The notes: generated from the letters alone by a model not told the origin. DNA of 64,000 nt from Flavobacteriaceae bacterium UBA1682 (GCA_002320285.1 DCKE01000029.1:28514-92513); one strand, 5' to 3'; shown: positions 18,099 through 27,689, counted from the stretch's first letter. Made by a program: numbers and translations.

Positions 18099-20591
18099 TC
18101 ATCGCATTATTTGTACCCAACCTTGCAATTTTCCATTTAATGTTTCGAGGCTATACCAATACGTTCCGTCTGGTAATTCTTTTCCACTGCTTGATTGTCC
18201 ATACCATTGATTGATATAGTTTCCTGAGAACTGATATACTTCTTGTCCCCATCTATTGAAAATCACTACATCGGTGACACCGAATGGCGTCAAATCCCAA
18301 GAGTCGTTTTTGCCATCTCCATTTGGTGATATCCCCTTAGGTATTTTACAATCGTTGTTATAGACGGTAAAGCTGGTTTCAAATATGCATTCATCTACGT
18401 CCGGTTTTTCTTTGTCAACGAGGTCTTTTTCGGATTTTGAGCTGGCGTAAATATAGATCAGGCGTTTGCCAAAAATCAAACTACTTTCAGGAGACTTCGG
18501 ATCGATTTGTGTTCCGTCTCCTCGCGGTCCATGCGGTTGTGTATAATAAGCATAGGCTTCGGGTAACAACGGTAGTTGATAGGGATCACATTCTTTATTA
18601 TACTGATCTGGACTCGTTATTCGTCTATTGGATTCTAGCGCTATATGGGAAATGACATAACAGCCCTTTCCATTTTCTAAGCGAACATAGACGGTTTCTT
18701 CGGTACCATAGGCTACCAGATAAGATTTATAGTTTTCCAGTGCATTGTTCGCGTTTTTGGCATCTTCCACTTCTCGGTAATAAGTGATTTTGTATTTACC
18801 CGATTGTTCCCCTTTTAGTAAAGAAGTTAACGCTCTAGTTAAATTAAAACGCAATCCGTCAGTATGCTCTTCACCGCAAATCTCGGATATACGGGTCTCG
18901 CTAGAGCTTAGTGTTGTACGACTTGGAATTAAATTTAAGGCCACCACAATTGGACATTTTTGATTTAAGGTGATTCTGACGTAAACCGTAGTTTTCTTAG
19001 AAGGGAATTCTTTGGTATTGCTAATAACAGCAGCGGTGTTGTTTTGAGCATCTGTCAGGTTTTTGTAATATTTAAATTCGATACCGCTTGGATCGGATAC
19101 AAGGATAGATTCGTAACTGTTTAAATCGAAAGTTTCCATTCCATCTAAATCATCGTCACAAATTTCATAGTCAAATTGTGTATCGGTTACCCGTGGATTG
19201 CTGTCAACCATTAAGTTTAAAGTTGCAGTTAGCGCACATTTTCCCTGTATACTTACTCGAGTATAAACGGTTCTGCTTGCTGCTGTATACGACGTAGGAG
19301 TAGGGATAAAGTTGGCATTGTCTTGTTCTGCATCAACTAAATCTTCATAATATTTAAAAACGAGATTCTTTTGATTATTTGCGATAAATTTTTCTTGACT
19401 GGTCAAGTCGAAGACAGCCTTTTCGGTGTATTCTCTCTCGCAGAGTTCGTAATCAATTTCGGTTTCTAGTAGAGTTGGCGGATAAATCAGTTTGAGATCG
19501 GCTTCGACGATTTTCGCACATTTATCATTGATCGCCACACGTATATACACGGTTTTTAATCCAGAAATATATTTTTGAGGTTGAGCGATTGTTTTGCTAT
19601 TGTTGTCTTCAGCGTCGGCTAAGTTTTCATAATATTTGAATTGCAAATCGGTTTGCCCGTTTGCTATAGTTGATTGTAAGCGGGTTAAGTCAAAGGATGC
19701 GCTACCCGATCTATCGTAATCACACATTTCGTAGTTGATTTTTTTCTGCTGGATAACAGGGGATTTGTCAACAATAAGATCAATTTTCATAACCTTTTTT
19801 AAAATACCGTTGGGACGTTTGACCCGGGCGTAAATAGAATTGGGGTTGCTAGCTGTATATGCGGTGTGATTTGAAGTTAAGGTATTGGTCGCCGTTGCAT
19901 TGTTAGCATCGTTTTCCGAAGCGAAAAAGTCAACAACATAGGTGGGATCACTAGTTTTGATTTCATCAGCGATTTCAGTCAGATCAAAGTTTTCCTTACC
20001 ATCGTTATCAAAGTCACATTTACGGTAGGCTTTGTCCAATAGAATACAGTTAAGAATCGCATCTCCTTCAAAGGATAGGGTAAATCCGGAATCTTTGGTT
20101 GACCATCTGTTAACGGCAATTAAGATAGCATCACCGGGTTGCACATCATAGTATCGAACCATACCCGGTATCAGTCCACTGATATTTGCACTGGGTAATT
20201 CGCAGGTTTCTATCGGTTCGTGTAGTGATAGACCGACGGTATATACACCGGTTTGTAGCGGACTGTTTTGTGAGCCTCGATCGGCAGGACCTAAATTATT
20301 GATGTTGGGGTTTAACCAAGTAGCAAAATCATAATCCACGTCGTTGGTGGGTGTAATCGTAAAGGCAAAGGTTGTTCCTGACATAATCTCTACATAATAG
20401 AGTACTAAAGTATTCGTCAAAGGAATGGTACTGCAGTGGGTGATGAGGTTGTTGTATTTGGTGCCAGTTGGAGTGGGATTGACAATATTCTGATTGGAAC
20501 AAACGCCAATAATATCACTAGGGCTAACAGCCTGACTATAGGAGGTAATGGCGTATAGTAGTATAATTGTAAAAAGCAGTATATTTTTCAT
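18099..20591 (-). CDS. Secreted repeat protein with type IX (type B) gliding-motility C-terminal domain
   Basis: 830 residues with a signal peptide (about 1-19). The body has five repeats of about 90 residues, each opening with a CD/CE acidic segment and an F-[DN]-L-[TN] motif and continuing to a KYYENLADAE-like segment, for example CDFDNDGKENFDLTEI, CDYDRSGSASFDLTRL and CDDDLDGMETFDLNSY. The C-terminus is the classical type B sorting domain: IPKGISPNGDGKNDSWDL, VVIFNRWGQEVY, LPDGTYWYSL. The protein should cross the outer membrane by the type IX system and stay at, or leave, the surface. Acidic loops suggest calcium binding. The partner proteins are unknown. Confidence 0.88.
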   Translation of the reverse strand: MKNILLFTIILLYAITSYSQAVSPSDIIGVCSNQNIVNPTPTGTKYNNLITHCSTIPLTNTLVLYYVEIMSGTTFAFTITPTNDVDYDFATWLNPNINNLGPADRGSQNSPLQTGVYTVGLSLHEPIETCELPSANISGLIPGMVRYYDVQPGDAILIAVNRWSTKDSGFTLSFEGDAILNCILLDKAYRKCDFDNDGKENFDLTEIADEIKTSDPTYVVDFFASENDANNATATNTLTSNHTAYTASNPNSIYARVKRPNGILKKVMKIDLIVDKSPVIQQKKINYEMCDYDRSGSASFDLTRLQSTIANGQTDLQFKYYENLADAEDNNSKTIAQPQKYISGLKTVYIRVAINDKCAKIVEADLKLIYPPTLLETEIDYELCEREYTEKAVFDLTSQEKFIANNQKNLVFKYYEDLVDAEQDNANFIPTPTSYTAASRTVYTRVSIQGKCALTATLNLMVDSNPRVTDTQFDYEICDDDLDGMETFDLNSYESILVSDPSGIEFKYYKNLTDAQNNTAAVISNTKEFPSKKTTVYVRITLNQKCPIVVALNLIPSRTTLSSSETRISEICGEEHTDGLRFNLTRALTSLLKGEQSGKYKITYYREVEDAKNANNALENYKSYLVAYGTEETVYVRLENGKGCYVISHIALESNRRITSPDQYNKECDPYQLPLLPEAYAYYTQPHGPRGDGTQIDPKSPESSLIFGKRLIYIYASSKSEKDLVDKEKPDVDECIFETSFTVYNNDCKIPKGISPNGDGKNDSWDLTPFGVTDVVIFNRWGQEVYQFSGNYINQWYGQSSSGKELPDGTYWYSLETLNGKLQGWVQIMR

Positions 20592-20643
20592 ATATCTATA
20601 ATATCTTTATATAAAGTTATATGACATCGCTTTATCATCATTG

Positions 20644-20662
20644 GCGTTTATCGCATAAACGC
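20644..20662. promoter_or_regulatory. Inverted repeat upstream of the type IX substrate gene
   Basis: Seven-base arms GCGTTTA and TAAACGC around a five-base centre. It lies 53 bases upstream of the ATG at 20591, so it could be an operator or a 5' leader hairpin. Confidence 0.35.
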
Positions 20663-20894
20663 GTTGTTATCGTGGCGATTTCATAATTACTTTTTTAATT
20701 TCTGTGTAATGTCCACATGTTTTAAATCATTTTGAATGACTTTCATTTTTTTATAATTGTAAGCTATTCAAATATATATATAAAATTAACAATATATTAA
20801 GTATCGCCTTAATTTTAATGAATTTTGTTGATTCAGCGCTATTTTAGTGCGGTTTCTGTAATTAAGAGCATGGTTAAACTAAAGATTAATTGCT

Positions 20895-20902
20895 TACTTT
20901 TG
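20895..20902 (+). promoter_or_regulatory. -7 box of the radical SAM gene
   Basis: TACTTTTG matches TAnnTTTG. Its position rules out a TTG at 20890 as start codon and favours the TTG at 20920, giving a leader of about ten bases. No clear -33 TTG is visible. Confidence 0.45.
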
Positions 20903-20919
20903 TACTTTATTTCAACGTC

Positions 20920-23118
20920 TTGGAAACAACAGTTACTTTAATTACACCGCCTTTTACTCAGTTAAATACTCCTTATCCCGCTACGGCTTATATCAAAGGT
21001 TTCTTTAATACGAAATCCATTGCTTGTTTTCAATCCGATTTGGGGATTGAAGTCATTTTAGAGCTGTTTTCTAAACGCGGTCTGGTGGCCTTATTTGATT
21101 ACATTGCATTGAATAAGCGGAATTTTTCTGAAAATACCCTACGCATAGTAGCTTTGCAACACGAGTATAAGGCGACAATTGACCCGGTTATTGCTTTTTT
21201 ACAAGGTAAAAACCCGACTTTAGCTCATGCAATTACACAGGATGTTTTTTTGCCGCAGGCTTCTAGATTTAGTCAGTTGGAAGAATTGGAGTGGGCTTTT
21301 GGAGCTATGGGTATCCAAGACAAGGCCAAACATTTAGCTACCTTATATTTAGAAGATCTATCGGATTTAATTGTCGAAACGGTCGATGCTAATTTTGGTT
21401 TCAGCCGCTATGCAGAGCGACTAGGGCGGTCAGCTAATAGTTTTGACGAGTTGTATGAGGCATTAAATGCTCCACCTACTTATATTGATGAGATCAGTTT
21501 AAAATTGTTAGAGAAGACCATTCTTACTTCTCAGCCTTCCATAGTGGGGTTTTCAGTTCCTTTTCCGGGTAATCTTTACAGTTCTTTTCGATGCGCACAA
21601 TGGATTAAGAAAAACCATCCACAGATTAAAATTACGATGGGAGGCGGTTTTCCTAATACGGAATTGCGATCGTTGACCGATGTTCGCGTTTTTGAATTTT
21701 TCGATTTTATAACTCTGGATGATGGAGAAGCGCCGTTGGAGAATCTCGTTTTATATGTGGAGGGGAAGATTTTGCAAGAAGAATTAAAACGCACTTTATT
21801 GCTAAAAGAGGACAAGGTTGTATATATTAATAATCCTTTAAAGAGAGATTATAAGCAGGCTGAAGTTGGTACCCCTGATTACTCGGGTTTGCTGCTTTCG
21901 GAATATATATCCGTGATAGAAATCGTCAATCCGATGCATCGAATGTGGAGTGATGGTCGTTGGAATAAATTGACGATGGCACACGGTTGTTACTGGGGTA
22001 AATGTACCTTTTGCGATATATCCTTAGACTATATAAAAGTATATGAACCCGTAGCGGCAAAGCAGATCGTAGATCGCATGGAGACCCTGATTGAGCAAAC
22101 GGGGGAGACCGGTTTTCATTTTGTTGATGAAGCCGCACCGCCTGCTTTAATGCGCGAAGTTGCTTTGGAAATTATTCGAAGAAAAATAACCGTTTCCTGG
22201 TGGACAAACATTCGATTTGAAAAGAGTTTTACCCAAGATTTGTGTTTGCTTTTTAAAGCTTCAGGCTGTATTGCGGTTTCAGGCGGATTAGAAGTTGCGT
22301 CAGATCGTTTATTAAAATTAATTGATAAAGGTGTGACCGTAGAGCAGGTTGCAAGGGTCAATAAGAATTTTACCGAAGCGGGTATCTTGGTACACGCATA
22401 TTTGATGTATGGATTTCCAACACAGACGGCACAAGAAACCATCGATAGCTTGGAAATGGTTCGACAGATGTTTGAATTAGGAGTGATGCAATCTGGGTTC
22501 TGGCATCAGTTTGCGATGACGGCTCACAGTCCTGTCGGAATGAATCCCGAATTGTTTGATGTGATCAAAATCAATACAGAATTGGGCAGTTTTGCCAATA
22601 ACGATCTGGTTCATAAAGAAAAGTCAGGTGCACAACACGATAAGTTTTCCTATGGCTTAAAGAAATCCTTGTTTAACTTTATGCACGGAGTTTGTTTTGA
22701 TTGGACTTTGCAAGAGTGGTTTGATTTTAAAGTGCCTAGAACATCGATAACACCCGATTATATCGCTGGGGTTTTAGAACAAGATGTGTTGCCTATTTAC
22801 AAACCGAACAATAAGGTTTTCTGGTTGGGAACTTCACCTCAATTGGAGTTTTATACCAAGACCAAAAAGGGAAGAACCTTTGAAAAAGCAAGCATGCTTT
22901 TTTATACTAAAAAACACACTTTAGCTATAGATACCGACAAATTGATAGGAGAGTGGTTTGTTGAATTGGTTTTAAAACTAAACGAAAAAGCCTCAAAAAC
23001 CCTAACTTATCAAGAGATGAAAGTGGATTTTGAAGCTTATTGTCACGAGGATTTTGAACCTTTTTGGTATTCAAAAACCGCTCGAGATTTACGCTCCAAC
23101 GGCTTGTTGATTTTGTAA
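20920..23118 (+). CDS. B12-binding-type radical SAM protein
   Basis: 732 residues from a TTG start (no ATG occurs early in the frame), beginning METTVTLITPPFTQLN. The N-terminal half contains a cobalamin-binding-like Rossmann region (VGFSVPFPGNLYSS, then ITMGGGFPNTEL) without the DxHxxG that ligates cobalt. The radical SAM domain has cysteines at 357, 362 and 365, spaced CX4CX2C in HGCYWGKCTFCD instead of the common CX3CX2C. SAM-binding features follow (VSGGLEVASDRLL, then HAYLMYGFPTQT). The substrate is unknown. The gene is monocistronic and divergent from the type IX substrate gene. Confidence 0.82.
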   Translation: METTVTLITPPFTQLNTPYPATAYIKGFFNTKSIACFQSDLGIEVILELFSKRGLVALFDYIALNKRNFSENTLRIVALQHEYKATIDPVIAFLQGKNPTLAHAITQDVFLPQASRFSQLEELEWAFGAMGIQDKAKHLATLYLEDLSDLIVETVDANFGFSRYAERLGRSANSFDELYEALNAPPTYIDEISLKLLEKTILTSQPSIVGFSVPFPGNLYSSFRCAQWIKKNHPQIKITMGGGFPNTELRSLTDVRVFEFFDFITLDDGEAPLENLVLYVEGKILQEELKRTLLLKEDKVVYINNPLKRDYKQAEVGTPDYSGLLLSEYISVIEIVNPMHRMWSDGRWNKLTMAHGCYWGKCTFCDISLDYIKVYEPVAAKQIVDRMETLIEQTGETGFHFVDEAAPPALMREVALEIIRRKITVSWWTNIRFEKSFTQDLCLLFKASGCIAVSGGLEVASDRLLKLIDKGVTVEQVARVNKNFTEAGILVHAYLMYGFPTQTAQETIDSLEMVRQMFELGVMQSGFWHQFAMTAHSPVGMNPELFDVIKINTELGSFANNDLVHKEKSGAQHDKFSYGLKKSLFNFMHGVCFDWTLQEWFDFKVPRTSITPDYIAGVLEQDVLPIYKPNNKVFWLGTSPQLEFYTKTKKGRTFEKASMLFYTKKHTLAIDTDKLIGEWFVELVLKLNEKASKTLTYQEMKVDFEAYCHEDFEPFWYSKTARDLRSNGLLIL

Positions 23119-23130
23119 TGAATTACCCAT

Positions 23131-24051
23131 TTATAGAATGGTATTCAAAAAGTCTGTTATTGTCGGAATTAATTCGGGATGTAAAGGCAACTTAGGATTA
23201 TTGTAGGACCTGAGGTTGTCTTCGTCTTTTTCAATATTTTTAAAAATATGGTTCATTCCTTCTAGCAGCACGAGTTTGCTTTTGGGATGTGCCCGATGTA
23301 ATAATTTTGCCTCATTTGCTTCTATTTGTATGTCTTTGGTGCCGTTGATGATTAATATTGGCAGGTTTAATTTAGCGATTTCCAAGGTAGGGTCGTATTT
23401 CATCCACGACATGATGTAAGGTTGGTTTATCGGTAAAAATAAATTTTGTAGCATCGGAATCACGTCAGTTACTATTTGCCCCTTTCTCAATTGGGCAAAA
23501 ATCTCATCCATCTTTACACTTAAAAAAGGCGCCTTCTCCGTTACTTGTTTGGTAAGAATCTTGTCAATACTCTGTCCTGGGCCTGCTAGAGAGATGAAGG
23601 CTTTTGCAGAAGTTTTTTGAGCTGCCAGTGTGCCTACTAGAGCGCCTTCGCTATGTCCTGCTATAATAATGTTCACAAACTGCTCGCGTAAATTGTTTGT
23701 AATTAGGACAACATCATCTACGGAATTTTCGAAGGTAATGCCTTCGGGCAGGTGTTTGTTTTTGATCTGAGCGATCACGCGTTTGTCGAAAGTGAAAACG
23801 TTGTATCCGTTAGAGGCCAATCCTTCTGCTAGAAATTTTAGGGAATTATTCATCGACATCGGCGGTTGATTGCCATTTCTGTCGGTAGGGCCTGATCCTG
23901 CAATGATTACTATAACGGTTTTGCTGTTGGGAGCTCCGATATATAAATCACCTTGAATCTCCGGGTCTATTTGAAGCACTTTTTTTTCAAATGATTGTGC
24001 TAATAACGACGTTGAAAATAGAATTAGAAAAGAGAGTAGTATTGTTTTCAT
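23131..24051 (-). CDS. Secreted alpha/beta hydrolase
   Basis: 306 residues with an N-terminal signal peptide (cleavage near LLAQS). Fold markers are the oxyanion region VIIAGSGPTDRNGN, nucleophile elbow GHSEGAL, acid-loop LPILIINGTKD and catalytic His in LEGMNHIFK. These fit the family of small esterases/dienelactone-hydrolase-like enzymes in the periplasm. It follows the Yip1-like gene by two bases and ends close to, and convergent with, the radical SAM gene. Confidence 0.87.
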   Translation of the reverse strand: MKTILLSFLILFSTSLLAQSFEKKVLQIDPEIQGDLYIGAPNSKTVIVIIAGSGPTDRNGNQPPMSMNNSLKFLAEGLASNGYNVFTFDKRVIAQIKNKHLPEGITFENSVDDVVLITNNLREQFVNIIIAGHSEGALVGTLAAQKTSAKAFISLAGPGQSIDKILTKQVTEKAPFLSVKMDEIFAQLRKGQIVTDVIPMLQNLFLPINQPYIMSWMKYDPTLEIAKLNLPILIINGTKDIQIEANEAKLLHRAHPKSKLVLLEGMNHIFKNIEKDEDNLRSYNNPKLPLHPELIPTITDFLNTIL

Positions 24052-24053
24052 TT

Positions 24054-24638
24054 TTAATAGAGATAAACCAAGAATTTACTGAGTATTTCAGCGATTAAGA
24101 CAGTAACTACCAAAAGGATAATATGAACGGTTTTTTTTAGATTAGTAGCCGTTTTAAAACCTTTAAAAAGCAGGTATGCAAAGAGTATAAGCGCAAGTAT
24201 ACTGACGAGGGCAAAGCTTCCGATTAGTAGTAAAGTAGTTGGCGCAGCTAAACTTTGAAGTAATAAATCGGGCTCCTCAATATTGGAAAGTAAATCATCC
24301 GTAATAGCAGTTATTGCATGGTTGATATTGAATAGGGGAAGCAGATAAAAGGGAATTCTACATATAAAAGCGGTATTTAAAATATCGATAAATCGCGTTT
24401 TTGAATTGATGAATTTGCCGAGTGCAAACAGTACAACAGCTAACAGTACGGTATTGATAATATTGTCCAAAAACGGCTGTATGGGAAGTACTTTCGTTAC
24501 CAAATGCATATCCAAAACACCGTCGAAGCGTGCATTGGTATTAATAGCGATAAGGGATCCGATTAATAAGGATACCAATCCGATGCTAAGCAGCTTTTTA
24601 TCTGCTACTTTTTCAAAAATCTGGGTGAGCCAAATCAT
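24054..24638 (-). CDS. Yip1-like integral membrane protein
   Basis: 194 residues with about five hydrophobic segments (around 17-31, 58-76, 90-103, 132-158, 168-192), including an FxxRIPFYLLP-like motif in the middle that resembles bacterial YIP1 proteins. The function is unknown. Its start overlaps the stop of the upstream DUF2089 gene as ATGA, and the hydrolase gene follows after two bases, so the three are one translational unit. Confidence 0.65.
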   Translation of the reverse strand: MIWLTQIFEKVADKKLLSIGLVSLLIGSLIAINTNARFDGVLDMHLVTKVLPIQPFLDNIINTVLLAVVLFALGKFINSKTRFIDILNTAFICRIPFYLLPLFNINHAITAITDDLLSNIEEPDLLLQSLAAPTTLLLIGSFALVSILALILFAYLLFKGFKTATNLKKTVHIILLVVTVLIAEILSKFLVYLY

Positions 24639-24916
24639 ATGTTGAGAGTTTTTAAGTGGTTTATATGCGTGATGATATCGTCGAGTTTATTGCGCACGGT
24701 TGGATAACTGATATTCATATTGGCAGCCATCTCTTTTAGGCTTCCACTGTACAGAAAGAACTGTAAAATAAAATCTTGTTCCTCTTGGGAAAGTTGAAGT
24801 AAAAGGGGAAGCTCAAATTTTCCACTGACCTTGGTTTCACAGTGATCACAGGTCAATTCAGACACCTTTAGTGCTTCTTGACAACTGGGGCAACTTATGG
24901 GTAGTTTGTTTTTCAT
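24635..24916 (-). CDS. DUF2089 zinc-ribbon/HTH regulator-like protein
   Basis: 93 residues. A four-cysteine zinc ribbon (CPSCQEALKVSELTCDHC, residues 9-26) is followed by a helical region in which SLKEMAANMNISYPTVRNKLDDII looks like a helix-turn-helix. This is the DUF2089 architecture. It probably regulates its own operon (Yip1-like protein and hydrolase), which is inferred from position only. The ATG at 24916 is chosen because a -7 box (24935-24942) lies just upstream and a longer frame adds only seven residues reading into it. Confidence 0.82.
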   Translation of the reverse strand: MKNKLPISCPSCQEALKVSELTCDHCETKVSGKFELPLLLQLSQEEQDFILQFFLYSGSLKEMAANMNISYPTVRNKLDDIITHINHLKTLNI

Positions 24917-24934
24917 ATACTGATGATGTATAAT

Positions 24935-24942
24935 CAAAGTTA
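24935..24942 (-). promoter_or_regulatory. -7 box of the DUF2089 operon
   Basis: On the minus strand TAACTTTG matches TAnnTTTG, 18 bases upstream of the ATG. The -33 region is A/T only. Confidence 0.45.
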
Positions 24943-25019
24943 AAGTATTTTTTAATAATATTTAATATTTTTTTAATAAAATTGATTTTAACCTTGCTTA
25001 AATAAAAACACAAGGTATA

Positions 25020-25047
25020 AAAAAAGCTCCTCAAAAGGAGCTTTTTT
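25020..25047 (-). terminator. Terminator of the MORN-like repeat gene
   Basis: Ten-base stem AAAAGCTCCT (25022-25031) with AGGAGCTTTT (25036-25045), loop CAAA, with T-runs possible on both strands. It lies 19 bases after the stop at 25066. Confidence 0.88.
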
Positions 25048-25065
25048 AAAATTGTTATTGTTTTT

Positions 25066-27639
25066 TTAGAAGTAATATTGACCAAAATCAACCAGAGTTG
25101 GATATAAGCTCTCTATGGTGATTGGGATGCTGATCGGTAGCGGGTTGTGTTGCTCTGCTTTATCAATCATCTTGATCGTAGACTCATATAATAAGGTCTC
25201 ATTTTCGTCACTGTACACTTTCGTAGTGTATTTAGTTCCTTTTTTAGTGACTAAAATATGATTGGATGTTTCGTAATTGTAATCTTGAACTTTTAGTGCA
25301 ATAGTTCCAGAAATCAATTTCCCATCGCTAAGTTGCGCTTTATTCTGAACTTTTCCTTTTTCATTATAATAAACGATTTCCCCATCGATGTTATCATCTC
25401 TCATTTTAAAATCGTATCGCAATACGCCGTTAGCTGTGAAGTTTTGGACGTGGTACAGCAGTTCTTCTTCGTTTAATAAAGTTCTGGTCATCCTAACTTG
25501 ACCTTCCGAAATGGTTTTGCTTTCCACTAAAACGCCTTCTCTATATGTTGAGGTTTCACTGGAATCGGACCCTAAATTAGCAATTAAGACACCGTCATAA
25601 TAGACTCCTTCTTTATAAGTTAGACGGGATACCTCTTGTCCCTCACTGTCGAAATAAATGGCCTCTCCATGATAGTAGCCATTTTCCATCGGAATTCTCG
25701 CTACAACGACATTGTTTTCGTATAGCTCCGTAAATATTTGCTCGCCTAAATGATAGAAGTCTCTAGTAGTAATATCATCAAGATATACCGAATAGGTCAC
25801 TTCTTCACCCTCTTTTAGTCCATTTTCATAATTAGTGATGACTTTTGAGGAATAATCATCTCGAATAATCGTTTTTCCTTGAAATGGCTTGCCGTCTTTG
25901 TATACGGTTTTAGAAACTAAAACACCTTTTTCATAAAAAAGACCCTCTTTGTAATAGTCAATTTCTGATTCCAGATAGGTTTTTGAATGCTCAGCAAAGA
26001 TAGTATCAGCTTTATAAAATGTTTTCTTATACAGTAAGTTAGCATTTTTGTATTTCGATATACTTTGTATTTCGTTGGTGGAATCAAAAAAGGTATAAAG
26101 CGTTCCGTCCAATTTGACATGATCAAATTTACCGAGCAGTTTTCCTTTATCATCGTAAAAAGTACTGTGTATTACTTCGTAATTCGCATATCGACTTTCA
26201 CTTAAAATCTGACCGTTTGAATGATACTTGATATCCGAAATTTTGTATTCGTTTTCATCGTAATTTACCTCTTGAACCTTCGCTGCTTTGCCTTTGTAGT
26301 TTTCATAGGTTATGGAGCTGATTAGTTTTGCGTTTTTATAGGTGTTCGATTCGTTTATTAAATCCTTGTCATCGATGCTAATTAAAACGCCGTCAGTTGG
26401 AGTGGAATAGTAGTTGTAGTTTTCCTTACTATCAAAAGTTGCCTGACCTATCTGCTTGCCTTTTTTGTCGAAATAAGTCGCTTTGAATGAAGCATATTTT
26501 TTAAAGGGTGCACCGTTGCTGTAAAAAAGGGTTTCTGAAACCAAATTGCCATTGCTGTAAACGCGATGGGTGTTTTCCAGTTTTTCAACCCCGTCTTGAG
26601 GAGAACCCGATTCGTTATAAATCAGTTCGGATTCTTTTTGACCGTTTTTATCAAAGTACGTAACTTTAGTAGGATAGTAATCGTTGTATTCCGTCAATTG
26701 TTTTAAAGTACCGTCGCTGGAATACTCGTATAACTCGGATAAACTGCTGTCTTTGTAAACGTATTTGAATTCCACCAAATCCTCTTTACCAATCTCGCTG
26801 TTATATAAGATTTGAGTACCGTCGTTGATAGTGGTATAACTGTCTGCTTCCGTTTGTTCTTGATATACGGCAATTACTTCTCCATTTCGGCTGTATTGAG
26901 TAAAAGAATTGACTTGGTCTTTTAAAACTTGTACTTCTTTAATTTCGCCAGTTCTATAATATTGGGTCTTTTTAACTAAAGAACCGTCTTTGTGTTCGGA
27001 ACTCGATTTTAATTGTAGGGGACTGTAATAGAAATCTATGTGGTTTCCATTGTATATTTCGTAACCGGAATAAGTACAAGTAGCTATCAATTGCCCTTTG
27101 CCATCAAATGTTTCTTCCTTGATAGGCAAGTTATTTTCGAAATAGACAACTTGTCTGTAATTGTTTGGTGTTTTGGCAAAAAGTTCCGCTTTGAGCAGCA
27201 TACCGTCTTGGGCTTCCATAGCAGTATATACATCTTGAAATTCGTATACAACTGTACCGCTATAGAGTTCATTTTCATTAAAGATCGCTTGATAAGTTGT
27301 GCCGTCATTTAAAGTGCTGACAACAGCGCCGTTGATAACACCATCTTTGTATTCAAAGGTGTTAAGTAAACGACCTTGTTGATCAAAAACACGGAGATTA
27401 CCTTGATAAATCGACGGACTTTCATCCGTTGCAGTTATTCCTTTGGAATAAAGAACGTGAGATTTGGTGTATTTACTGACTTCAAAAGTTTTATCTTTTA
27501 GAGGGCGAATGGTCTTGTAGTAAATCGCATCGTTTTTTCCTACAACTTGATCGCTGTAATTGGTCCAGATAGTATCGTTTTGTGCATGTACTGTAGCTCC
27601 AGTAAGGAGTAATAGAGAAATATAAAGATTTTTTTTCAT
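25066..27639 (-). CDS. Large exported MORN-variant (YwqK-like) repeat protein
   Basis: 857 residues with a signal peptide (MKKNLYISLLLLTGATVHAQ). The rest is a long series of about 20-residue beta-hairpin repeats of the type YYxxGxLxxKxxYKDGKxxG (for example the repeats around DKGKLLGKF, NGEVIAVY, KDGKPFQGKT). These resemble MORN_2 repeats that annotation pipelines call YwqK antitoxin. There is no toxin beside it, and the size and signal peptide argue against an antitoxin role. It is more likely a surface or periplasmic elongated repeat protein. Single gene with its own terminator. Confidence 0.72.
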   Translation of the reverse strand: MKKNLYISLLLLTGATVHAQNDTIWTNYSDQVVGKNDAIYYKTIRPLKDKTFEVSKYTKSHVLYSKGITATDESPSIYQGNLRVFDQQGRLLNTFEYKDGVINGAVVSTLNDGTTYQAIFNENELYSGTVVYEFQDVYTAMEAQDGMLLKAELFAKTPNNYRQVVYFENNLPIKEETFDGKGQLIATCTYSGYEIYNGNHIDFYYSPLQLKSSSEHKDGSLVKKTQYYRTGEIKEVQVLKDQVNSFTQYSRNGEVIAVYQEQTEADSYTTINDGTQILYNSEIGKEDLVEFKYVYKDSSLSELYEYSSDGTLKQLTEYNDYYPTKVTYFDKNGQKESELIYNESGSPQDGVEKLENTHRVYSNGNLVSETLFYSNGAPFKKYASFKATYFDKKGKQIGQATFDSKENYNYYSTPTDGVLISIDDKDLINESNTYKNAKLISSITYENYKGKAAKVQEVNYDENEYKISDIKYHSNGQILSESRYANYEVIHSTFYDDKGKLLGKFDHVKLDGTLYTFFDSTNEIQSISKYKNANLLYKKTFYKADTIFAEHSKTYLESEIDYYKEGLFYEKGVLVSKTVYKDGKPFQGKTIIRDDYSSKVITNYENGLKEGEEVTYSVYLDDITTRDFYHLGEQIFTELYENNVVVARIPMENGYYHGEAIYFDSEGQEVSRLTYKEGVYYDGVLIANLGSDSSETSTYREGVLVESKTISEGQVRMTRTLLNEEELLYHVQNFTANGVLRYDFKMRDDNIDGEIVYYNEKGKVQNKAQLSDGKLISGTIALKVQDYNYETSNHILVTKKGTKYTTKVYSDENETLLYESTIKMIDKAEQHNPLPISIPITIESLYPTLVDFGQYYF

Positions 27640-27656
27640 TGGAAAAAAATTAAAAA

Positions 27657-27685
27657 AAATCTTCAGTTATCAGCTGAAGATTTTT
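27657..27685 (-). terminator. Terminator after the TIGR03643 gene
   Basis: Stem AAATCTTCAG (27657-27666) with CTGAAGATTT (27674-27683), then a T-run on the minus strand within A-rich DNA before the MORN-like gene start. Confidence 0.8.
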
Positions 27686-27689
27686 AGAA

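Larger units (their letters stand above)
20592..20919. other. Divergent intergenic region with an inverted repeat and one -7 box
   Basis: 328 AT-rich bases between the divergent type IX substrate and radical SAM genes. Visible elements are GCGTTTA-TCGCA-TAAACGC at 20644-20662, 53 bases before the start of the minus-strand gene, and TACTTTTG at 20895-20902. Nothing resembling a gene was found. Confidence 0.6.

Noticed and set aside
24858..25091. Lys/Ile-rich 77-residue frame on the minus strand
   Set aside because: It spans a terminator, a promoter and the start of DUF2089; composition reflects AT-rich DNA.
25066..27639. Toxin-antitoxin role suggested by YwqK-like repeats
   Set aside because: Signal peptide, great length and absence of a toxin gene argue against it.
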